DNA of 64,000 nucleotides from Tethya wilhelma (taxonomy: Eukaryota > Porifera > Demospongiae > Tethyida > Tethyidae): positions 181,408 to 245,407 of the forward strand of contig CAXIPT010000013.1 in the NCBI GenBank assembly GCA_964030475.1, read 5' to 3'. This document shows positions 9,604-18,431 of the stretch, in pieces. How positions within the stretch are numbered: position 1 is the first letter of the stretch; each line of letters begins with the position of its first letter. The notes beneath the pieces were generated by a model that was not told the DNA's origin, made no database searches, and worked only from the letters and a program-made list of their open reading frames with translations. The translations under genes were made by a program, and so were the position numbers.

Positions 9604-10964
9604 CTACCACATAGCTCTTTCTTTTTTGTTTGCCTTTGCCATTTCTAAAATTGCCTGACAGCAATTATGTGTGCACAAGCAAAGACATAGTGTTGTATGA
9701 GACTTGATCTTACATGTGGATCAAAAGTATACTTTATATCACTCACTGCAACTCTAGCCTTCTCTTTGGCTTCATAATTTGATATTTTCTGAGCACCTGC
9801 CTCAGCTCTGTGCTGCCTGTAAAGACACCACACTTACATTATAAAAAGTGTTATCATTATCATTCTACTTACCTCTGTTCATGACGCAATCGTATCTTGT
9901 CTTTGATATCACCTCTTTGTCCCATTAGTGTTGAATCAGCAACATCTAGATTGAAGAAGATGAGGCAAAAATAATGTCTTGACGATAAATCTTCTCAATT
10001 TCAATCATCATGGAGTGACTCATACAGTTAGAGAAAAGCAAGAAGATATATACTCTCACTGACCTGGACTGGCTTCTCTGGCTCTTCTCTGCTCATTCTT
10101 GGCTCTCTTCTTCTCAATCCTGGCCTCCCTACCTGTGGCTTTGGGGAGCAGCTCATCCAACACCTGCACACCAACATCCATCAAAACACATTCACTTCAT
10201 GCTGAGTGTACTGTATGAGCCACAGACCATTTCCTGGTGTTTTCTGAGCTCCTTTCTCCCTTTCTTTAGTCTCTCCCTCTCAGCCAACTGTCTCTCTTCC
10301 CATTCAAAAGCATCTTCACTTCTACTGGGTCCCTAACATTAGGTGTACACATAAACACACGTACATAACCACATATCAGTAGAAACCTCACTATCACAAC
10401 TATATAAGAGAGACATACATTCACCAGTGTATCACCACAAGATACTGATAAATGAGCTAACACAATATGAGCGAGAGAAAGGTATAGGAAATGGGAATGG
10501 AATTATATGTACCTGAGAGGGTCCCATTCTCGGTCCAATAGAGGGTCTAATCATAGCTCCACTAGTCGACTGTGCCTGTCCCGGTAGCTGAGGACCAATG
10601 AGGTGTGGTCTGCCACCACCACCACCAGGTGCAGCTGCCCCTCCTCCTCTAGAGCTCTCTCCATCGTCCTCATCTCTGACGGCACTGGCAGTCCACGAGG
10701 AGACACTCTCTCTCATTGTCTTTAGCTCACCGGAGTCAATCCTCGAGGCAAACTAGAGGATGGAATATAAACCTAAGATCACATCTAGCTCTCTTTTAAC
10801 ACAATAACCATGCATTGCTTGTCCTTTAGGAGGATGGACATCTATTTCTGCCTCTGTACCTTCAATTTGTATTTTGACTGTGAGTCGTGTCCAACTGATG
10901 CTGTTTCGATGCCTTTATAGTACTTCTGTAAAATACAAATGAGGAGTGAATGCCGGCATGCGTA
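9604..10964 (-). pseudogene. Truncated SCI1-like gene, tail copy 2
   Basis: Homologous to exons 5-11 of the gene at 21621-23923, including a well-preserved exon 6 (10513-10753) with the IGPQLPGQ and GPRMGPSQ phrases and an intact exon 10. Homology stops at about 10964, inside the equivalent of intron 4, where the sequence joins the signal-peptide region of a different small gene. The 5' half, including the conserved DYF core exons, is absent. It is convergent with gene B. Confidence 0.85.
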
Positions 10965-11977
10965 TTAAAGCAATGCAAGCCACAGCCAGGAGTAGAAGAA
11001 GCTGAACAGTCATTGTTATGATTTCAAAGCCAAGTTGTATAGGTGGATACACTGATTTAATAGAATGAAAAATGCTCACAATTGATCGCTTTTTATCTGC
11101 ATAGAATAAGCATCACACAATGTCATGCAGACTACTGACTGTGAGTGACCAGAAGCATCTGGAAACCCATACAATTTTATAAGCCTGGTCAGATAAACAT
11201 TTGATCATTCCGGACAAATAGTGACATGCACTGCCACACCAGATGTAGTGCAGCCACTCAATCATCATACAATTAAAGATCACATTCTGCAACTCATGCA
11301 TGTGGTGAGAGTACTGGTATGGGGGAACTTGTTGTGAGGTCACAGGCAGAGAGTACGCGGTTACAGTTTCAGCATATGTTCAAAACGACCATTATGAGTA
11401 ACAGAACCTGATGTTTTCTGTAAGTTGATATCACTGAACTGACAACTCCCTTGCCTTCATCAGTATGGAGTCACAGAGGATGGTCGAATTCACATTCATT
11501 GTAACTGGGTATAATTATACTCAGCCTGATTGACCTTACACTTGCATGCATGGAATAAGCCCCAGTGCCTGAGAATAATGCATGCATGAGTATAATTTAT
11601 AACCAGGGTGGTTCCCATAACTCTACCACTGCACATATGGAATGAATATTTCTGTGACCACATGGTTTCAGATCGTCTGATCACTGTTGACTCTTTATAA
11701 GCCTGTGAGAGTATATGCCAAGTCAACCTTATTTGGCTACAAACCACCAGTAAAGCTCTACAAGCCTATAACAGGCAGTTTTAAAAACTGAACTTACTAT
11801 GGTGGTCATGTTTACAACAGGTTGTTGATATCTAAAAAAACAACTGCATATCCCCATTACTACAATGTCATGTAGACTCACATTGTTTTGGGAATTAAGA
11901 AATTGAATTTAATTGATTGCTGCCAACAATCATTGTAAGTATATTGATATTTATTGCTACTATCAAGTGGGGAACAG
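10965..11977. other. Spacer with signal-peptide gene fragment
   Basis: At 10971-11110 there is a diverged copy of the 5' end of the small signal-peptide gene at 11978-12169. On the minus strand it begins MTVQLLLLLAVACIA and then runs straight into the old SCI1-like intron and stops. Nothing supportable is seen in the remaining ~850 bp. Confidence 0.5.
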
Positions 11978-12169
11978 TTAAAATTTCAATTCATATGGAA
12001 TTTGAGTTGTGGTAGGAACATCATCACCATAGAGTGCAGCACATGATTGGGGGGTTGAAGTGGTCTTACCATCATCAGAGTAGTTGCAGTTTACAGTGGC
12101 CTGTCGATAAAGTCGAATTGGTGTTGCTGAAGCAATGTAGGCGACAGCCAGGAGTAGAAGAACAACCAT
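11978..12169 (-). CDS. Small putative secreted protein
   Basis: A 63-aa frame. It starts MVVLLLLAVAYIASA, a typical signal peptide with a likely cut after ASA. The mature part is short, has two cysteines and no known domain. Related 5' ends occur at about 10971-11110 and 17579-17760, each beside a duplication junction and upstream of a 2A gene on the opposite strand. It may be a complete tiny gene or only the first exon of a longer one, as a GGTAAGACC donor-like site lies inside the frame. Its function is unknown. Confidence 0.35.
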   Translation of the reverse strand: MVVLLLLAVAYIASATPIRLYRQATVNCNYSDDGKTTSTPQSCAALYGDDVPTTTQIPYELKF

Positions 12170-12399
12170 TGATTGTTTAGCTGTTTAGAATTCAAGAGAC
12201 TTACTAGTGGATACGGAATGAAATATGCCCTCGATCTGCATGTGAATCAGCTTTTATCTGCATGGAATAAGCAGACGAATCTGTTTGTGATTGAGGTTTT
12301 AACTATGTGATCATAGAATGCTTCATTCCAGTTATACACCGGATATGAAGTAGTGGAGTATAAGGTAACCACATAATATATACAAAGGTCATAATGTGC

Positions 12400-12549
12400 A
12401 TCGTGATATATCTGCGCATGCGCAATATAATGCCTACTTTGAGCGCGCCAGACTGAGCTAGAGTACGAGTGCCGGAATGCTAAAACTTTATATTTCTTTG
12501 TCAAGACTTGAAGATCTCGATTAATTCATTGGATCAAGGATCAAATATA
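12400..12549 (+). promoter_or_regulatory. Promoter/leader of 2A gene C
   Basis: A perfect TGCGCATGCGCA lies at 12413-12424. The next 120 bp match gene A's upstream region closely (ATATAATGCCTACTTTGAG, GACTGAGCTAGAG, GTCAAGACTTGAAGATCTCG), more closely than they match B or D. Confidence 0.5.
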
Positions 12550-15480
12550 ATGTTGGCAAGAGTTGTAAGGAAAAAGAAGCCTGTTTCCACTAGTACGTTG
12601 TCGTTTCCAGTGGTTCTCTCTATCATCAGTGGATTTCTGTGTGTATCCTACCCCTTATTGGCGCCAATTAGTGGGTGGGCCCAAGGTACTAACCTCCCCT
12701 CTCTGGAGAGCTACAAACATGCAGATAAGTTGATGCAGATCTACTACCCTGGTCTTTTACACATTCAAACACGTGAAAATGCATTTACAGATAAGCTGGG
12801 ACACTGGGATGCCTTTTCACGAATGTCACATGTACAGAGCCATGTACAGGCATCAAAACGAACAAAAAGATATGGCCTGAAAAAGATTAACATTGGGGGC
12901 TTTTTTTCCAGCCTGTTCATGTTTATTTGCTTAGCTGGAAGTGGTGTATTGTCATTTGTATTGTGCTTACTCTCATTTGGCCTCATGGTAATGAATGTGA
13001 TCCCTTTCCTTTTTGTGATCATGTGCCTAACCCTTGGGGTGCTTCAATGGAAACTATGGTTACACAGCAACATTATTCAAAGTCTTGTGGTTTCACCTCA
13101 AGGAGGAAAGCATTTGTGGCAATACACCCAAGGAAGTAATCTACACAGGTGTGGATTTTTCGGGAAAATTTTTGTGTTTTGTGTTACTGTTTATGCCAAG
13201 GCCTGTTTCTCACACATAATGTCTAATTTGCGTAAAATCATAACTGCAAAGCTATTAATGTCTGGTGATGTTGAGACAAATCCTGGACCCCCTGCCGATA
13301 ACCCACCTAAGCGTCTTTCTGATACTGGTAAAGATAGTTCAAATTTACAGTCTGAATCGAACTCTACTTCTAGTTTAAAGTCTAGTAATCAACCAAGTAG
13401 GAATGGTTATGGCCAAACACATTCCTCTACTCCCACAACAAATGGGGTAACAGTTCCTCCTCAAATTGAATTTCAACAACCAATTAGTGAAGAAGGAGAT
13501 GTAGAGCTATTGGAAGGAGACAGTATAATCCGAAAAAAGATAACAGTATCAGATTCTGATGCTTTATCACCACAGTCATCATCAGAACTTGTGAATACAG
13601 CAACTAGTCTTCATTTCAATAAAGAAAACGTCAGTCAACCAGCAGAAACCAGTCCAACTGACTTTCCAGTGTCTCATTATGAACGTGATATGAAGTACGA
13701 AAAACAAAAGTCTTGTATGGTGCCTCCCTCGCTTAATCCAAAAGATGTCTTCACTGGTTCCTCTGATGCAGGAGTCCAAATAGAAGACAAAGAAGGAGAG
13801 GAACCACATTATGTATTCCAGCCACCTCCAGTACAGCAGACTGTTCATCCTGCTGAATCACCTAAACCAAAGTATAAATTTCTTATAGCAGATCAAGTAC
13901 ACACATTTTGTAAAGCAAATGAGCTCTACAGAGAGGGTAAAGAGTACAAAGTTTCTAGAGAGAACACCACATTTTATAAGTGTCCACTATGTCATTCAGA
14001 GACAAAATCAATCAACAACAGTCATATTATCCCAAAAGGTGTTTTGGATGTATTCAAAGAAGTACATAACACTGAAAATCCCTCCATACGAACTATTTAT
14101 AATCTTGATGAGTGCAGAGGAATATACTCAAGAAAGCTATCACAAAACATGTTGTGCTCAATATGCGAGAAAAGTGCTAGTCATTCCGAAAAGAAACTCA
14201 AGCAACTGTATATTCATTTACTGGCCTTAAAACACACACAAAAACGTCCCTACTACTTTGAAGATAACAATGGATGGCTTTGGTTTATCCTTGCAAACAT
14301 TCTGTTTCGTGGCCTCCTTGTCAATGTCAAATTAACAGAGGAACTCTTTCAGAATGAGATATTTGAGGAAACATTCTTTAACCTTTGGATGTATTGTAAG
14401 CAAAGTGATCCAAACAAAAGACCTATACGACCTAATATGAAGTTGTTTCTCTATCCAGACCGAGTCACATTCAAAGAGGAGTGTGTGGGCTTAGTGTATC
14501 CTTTCGAATTACTTGTTAGGATGCCACAGTTTACTGAGTTAGTTAGCTTTGATGAGACAGGATCTTTTCTCTATACAAAGTTTGACTATTTTCATGTTGT
14601 GCTTCCTATTGGTAAAACAGTATTCCAGCAGTACAAAAATGGACTTGTTTTAAAACGGTTCGAGAACTATCCAAATATGATTGGTGTTTTGAGACTAGCA
14701 GATCTCCCTCCCTCTGGATCATTTTTGGAACAACTTGGAACATTTGGTTCTAAACACCCATATTCATTCCCTGCAGAATTGTTAAAATATAATCTTCAAT
14801 TGTGTCAAAGATACATTCCAAAAATTTGGAATAACCCCAGAGTTAAGCCACAACACCAAATTTTCAGGTCCAAATGTCATATTATCGATCCTCCTGAACT
14901 TGTTGAGGTACATTTTGATGTAACTGAATGTGTGGATGATGATCCTTCAGAGCCATTGAATAAAGAAGAACTTATTCATTGCAACTGTACAAAAGAAAAA
15001 TGTAGAGACTTGATTAAGGAGGCAGTTAGACATACACCTTTGAGACATATATCAAGATTACATGACCAGATTAAAGAACAGCAGGCTACAATCACACAGC
15101 TTGAAAAACAATTAGAAGATTTGAATTTTGATAATGATGAGCTGAAGCAAGAAAAAAGTGATATATTAAAAGAAATACAAAGCGGATATAAAAGCATGCA
15201 ATTCCACGATTCAACCCATGTAGTTCAAACTATGGCATTACTAGCAAAGGTAAAAAGGTTTATCAGTCTCTGTATTTTAATGAAGTCAAAATCCCGTGCT
15301 GCGCAAGAAAAATCTTCAAAAGAAATAGAGCAACAAAAGAGTGAAATATCTCAACTACGTAAAGTTCTTAAAAAATTAATGAAACGACCACCACCACGAA
15401 GACATTCTTCGTTGTCTTGTGATGAAGAGGTAGTGAAGGATAAATTTCGTAGGTCATTTAGCCACTCAGAGTCTAAGTGA
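12550..15480 (+). CDS. 2A-split membrane / HNH-like zinc protein, paralogue C
   Basis: A single exon encoding 976 aa from the conserved ATG at 12550; the open frame extends 14 codons further up without an ATG. The N-terminal 246 residues hold the hydrophobic segments and end in SGDVETNPGP (13261-13290). The 730-aa soluble part has C478-x2-C481, SHIIP with H492, C536-x2-C539, FRGLLVNVKL, FLYTKFDYFHVVLPIGK, a coiled coil from about 830, and a basic end with PPPRRHSS. The promoter and first ~140 residues are A-like. From about residue 175 on (SLVVSPQGGKHLWQYTQG and everything downstream) it is D-like, so the gene looks mosaic. Its role is unknown. Confidence 0.9.
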   Translation: MLARVVRKKKPVSTSTLSFPVVLSIISGFLCVSYPLLAPISGWAQGTNLPSLESYKHADKLMQIYYPGLLHIQTRENAFTDKLGHWDAFSRMSHVQSHVQASKRTKRYGLKKINIGGFFSSLFMFICLAGSGVLSFVLCLLSFGLMVMNVIPFLFVIMCLTLGVLQWKLWLHSNIIQSLVVSPQGGKHLWQYTQGSNLHRCGFFGKIFVFCVTVYAKACFSHIMSNLRKIITAKLLMSGDVETNPGPPADNPPKRLSDTGKDSSNLQSESNSTSSLKSSNQPSRNGYGQTHSSTPTTNGVTVPPQIEFQQPISEEGDVELLEGDSIIRKKITVSDSDALSPQSSSELVNTATSLHFNKENVSQPAETSPTDFPVSHYERDMKYEKQKSCMVPPSLNPKDVFTGSSDAGVQIEDKEGEEPHYVFQPPPVQQTVHPAESPKPKYKFLIADQVHTFCKANELYREGKEYKVSRENTTFYKCPLCHSETKSINNSHIIPKGVLDVFKEVHNTENPSIRTIYNLDECRGIYSRKLSQNMLCSICEKSASHSEKKLKQLYIHLLALKHTQKRPYYFEDNNGWLWFILANILFRGLLVNVKLTEELFQNEIFEETFFNLWMYCKQSDPNKRPIRPNMKLFLYPDRVTFKEECVGLVYPFELLVRMPQFTELVSFDETGSFLYTKFDYFHVVLPIGKTVFQQYKNGLVLKRFENYPNMIGVLRLADLPPSGSFLEQLGTFGSKHPYSFPAELLKYNLQLCQRYIPKIWNNPRVKPQHQIFRSKCHIIDPPELVEVHFDVTECVDDDPSEPLNKEELIHCNCTKEKCRDLIKEAVRHTPLRHISRLHDQIKEQQATITQLEKQLEDLNFDNDELKQEKSDILKEIQSGYKSMQFHDSTHVVQTMALLAKVKRFISLCILMKSKSRAAQEKSSKEIEQQKSEISQLRKVLKKLMKRPPPRRHSSLSCDEEVVKDKFRRSFSHSESK
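13261..13290 (+). other. 2A ribosome-skipping motif, gene C
   Basis: Encodes SGDVETNPGP after AKLLM. Skipping is expected between G246 and P247. Confidence 0.9.
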
Positions 15481-15683
15481 AATGAATATAAAGCATGGCT
15501 ATATACAGGATCAAACTGAATCCCTTTAAATTCTTACAGTGCAAAATAGATGTGCTATTATTAGTTCTTAATTTTCTACCTTTTCTACTCTATTACATTA
15601 TTGTTGTTTTTTTTCCTGTGCTTTTAATGGTATACTGTGTGTAATAATTGACATGTATTACAGTCATATGTGTCCATAGTATT

Positions 15684-17475
15684 CTACCACATAGCTCCTG
15701 CTTTCTTGTTTGCTTTTGCCATTTCCAAAATTGCCTACAATAATAATAATTATTATTAAGGTAAAGTCTACTGGTCTTTAGTCTACTATGCAATACATTA
15801 TCATGTGGACTTACAGCAATTTTGGCTTTCTCTTTGGTTTCATAGTCTGAAATCTTTTGAGCAGCTGCTTGAGCTCTGTGCTGTCTTATGTATGCAAACA
15901 TTATAATAATAATTATTATTATTGTAATTTATTTTACAGCATACACTACACAAACTACCTCTGTTCTTGACGTATTCGTATCTTATTCTTAATATCACCT
16001 CTGAAAAACAAACAAACAATATCTAGGTACATTAGGATTTCTGACTTAATTTGCACACCTCGATCCCATTATATTGAACCAGCAACATCTACAAAAAAAA
16101 AAATCACCAATGGTTCTCACACTATACAGTACACCCTACCCTCAATCTCAACTAACCTGGACTGGCTTCCCTGGCTCTTCTCTGCTCATTCTTGGCTCTC
16201 TTCTTCTCATTCCTGGCCTCCCTACCTGTGGCTTTGGGGAGCAGCTCATCCAACACCTGCACACCAACATCCATACACACATTCACATTGTGCAGGCTAT
16301 GTAAAAATTATCATGTGCTATATACTGTATGCATAGAATTGTTCACAGAATCACTCACCATTTCTTGGTGTTTTCTGAGCTCCTTTCTCCCTTTCTTTAG
16401 TCTCTCCCTCTCAGCCAATTGTCTCTCTTCCCGTTCAAAAACATCTTCACTTCTACTGGGTCCCTAACATTAGGTGTACACACACACAACCACAGTATCA
16501 ATAGAAACCTCACTATCACAACTATAGAGAGACATACATTCACCACAACATATGATAAAATGGCAAAACATAAGCAGCTTGAAGTTGACAACACAAGCCA
16601 GAGGAAGGTCTGGGGAATGGGAATGGAATTATATGTACCTGAGAGGGTCCCATTCTCGGTCCAATAGAGGGTCCAATCATAGCTCCACTAGTCGACTGTG
16701 CCTGTCCCGGTAGCTGAGGACCAATGAGGTGTGGTCTGCCACTACCACCACCAGGTGCAGCTGCCCCTCCTCCTCTTGAGCTCTCTCCATTGTCCTCATC
16801 TCTGACGGCACTGGCAGTCCACGAGGAGACACTCTCTCTCATTGTCTTCAGCTCACCAGAGTCAATCCCCGAGGCAAACTAGAGGATGGAATAAAAACCT
16901 AAGATCACATCTAGCTCTCCTTTAACTCAATAACCATGCATTGCTTGTCCTTTAGGAGGATGGGCACCTTCTTCTGCCTCTTTACCTTCCATTTGTATTT
17001 GGACTGTGAGTCGTGTCCAACTGATGCTGTTTCAATGCCTCTATAGTACTTCTGTAAATTAATACACATGAAGAGTGAATGCCGGCATGCGTATTATCAG
17101 TCTGCGTCATTAATACACACCTTCTTTAATAAACCACTGTTTCATTTATCCACAAATTTTTTTGAAAAGTTTTCTTGAATCCTCTGATGTAAGATTGTTG
17201 AAGAACTTTCCTCTCTAAAAAATGCATGAACCAAAGAAATTCAAAATGAAAACACAGATGTGTACCTGCTAAACAATTTTACATAGTGCATAGATTTGAC
17301 ATACACAATGTCCAAACCTCATTTGACAGCCATATTCTGAATTCAGCACTTTTCTAAAGTAGTCGTCCATTGAAATCTTTTAGCAACAAAAGCAAAACTG
17401 TGAGATAAAAAGACTCCAGTGAAACTTCTCTAAGACAACCATCAACCTTCCTCACCTTGTTTGGATTTCTTTTTG
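15684..17475 (-). pseudogene. Truncated, frameshifted SCI1-like gene, tail copy 3
   Basis: Homologous to exons 3-11 plus the last ~20 bp of exon 2 of the gene at 21621-23923. Three lesions are visible. A 6-bp loss removes the acceptor AG of exon 3. One base is missing inside exon 3 (near 17350). Exon 4 has an extra A and a TGG-to-TGA stop (near 17145-17165). Homology ends at about 17475. Exons 5-10 look well preserved. It is convergent with gene C. Confidence 0.85.
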
Positions 17476-17651
17476 GCTGATCGAGTCCTGGTCTCATTGT
17501 AAGCCTCTCCACTTGCACATATACTTGTTACTACACTATGAACAGACTCTGACACATGGTCCTTCACTCTGAGCAGCTGAAGCAATGCAAGCCACAGTGG
17601 CTGAGCCAGCTGCAGGAGTAGAAGAACAGACATTGATTGTTTAGCTGCCAT
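17456..17651 (-). pseudogene. Chimeric first exon at a duplication breakpoint
   Basis: On the minus strand a 65-codon frame starts MAAKQSMSVLLLLQ (signal-peptide-like). It runs in frame into AKKKSKQ, the exact end of SCI1-like exon 2, and stops at the same phase-1 donor (G|GTGAGG). The duplication thus joined a new 5' end in frame to the truncated gene. The next two exons are broken, so a functional product is unlikely. Confidence 0.5.
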
Positions 17652-18297
17652 GATTTCAAGAGTGTGTATGTGGATACTGAATGAGTGTTTTGATATACTG
17701 AAATATGCCCACTGTGAATCGGCTTTATATGCATGGAATAAGCAGGCTGCTTATGAGTAACTAGATGAAGGAGATTGTAATTTTGTGATCACAGAAAGCT
17801 TCATTCCAGGTAAACAGTTATACACTGGATTAGTCTCGCTAGCCAGCCAGACTAACACTGGATATGAAGCAGTGGAGTATAAGGTAACCACATACAAAGT
17901 TTACATTGTGCAACTCATATGCATCTGTTCGAAACCACAACTAATTTTGTGTGAGGAAATAAATCATAGGAAGCATCAAGGTTACTCATACAGATTACAT
18001 GAGAAAGCACTATAATTTTCTATGTACATTTCTTGACATACATCTACTATGCAGTGCCACTTGATCTGATATCAGACTAAAAGTCCTGTAGTTTGGTAGC
18101 CCGGCGCGGCTGGAATGTGAACAGAGAGGAGTTTAGAGGAAAAGGCAGAAAAGTAAAAAATCTGCCTAGTTTCCAGAGGTATCGGATCCATATGATCACC
18201 ACTGACACCAGTTGGTTTGTTCCAAAATCTGTAAGAGTGCAACACAGCCACAGCATAACATTGATTTGGTGGAAGCTTTTCGTTTAGCTATGGTGGA
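17652..18297. other. Spacer upstream of gene D
   Basis: 17652-17760 is homologous to the sequence upstream of the small signal-peptide gene (for example GCATGGAATAAGCAG). The rest shows no supportable gene. Confidence 0.45.
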
Positions 18298-18431
18298 AAA
18301 CTCCTCGCTCGTGCTGCTCGTGTCTAGCTAACTGCGCGCAGTGCGAATTAATGCGCTTATTCGAGCTGTGAATTTCACCTGACATCATGATCACATTTCC
18401 TTCCCTTTGTCAAGTCTCGGTTTGTTCAATC
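18298..18431 (+). promoter_or_regulatory. Promoter/leader of 2A gene D
   Basis: TCCTCGCTCGTG occurs at 18302-18313 as in A and B. The palindrome is degraded here (TGCGCGCAGTGCGA, 18333-18346). A shorter leader with GTCAAGTCTCGG follows. Confidence 0.4.

Noticed and set aside
11113..11747. Minus-strand frames of 76 and 83 codons
   Set aside because: No signal peptide, domain or copy in the other units; likely chance.
1614..12549. Upstream TTG starts for genes A and C and the ATG at 18387 for gene D
   Set aside because: The TTG starts are not eukaryotic initiators, and the ATG conserved across all four copies lies downstream.
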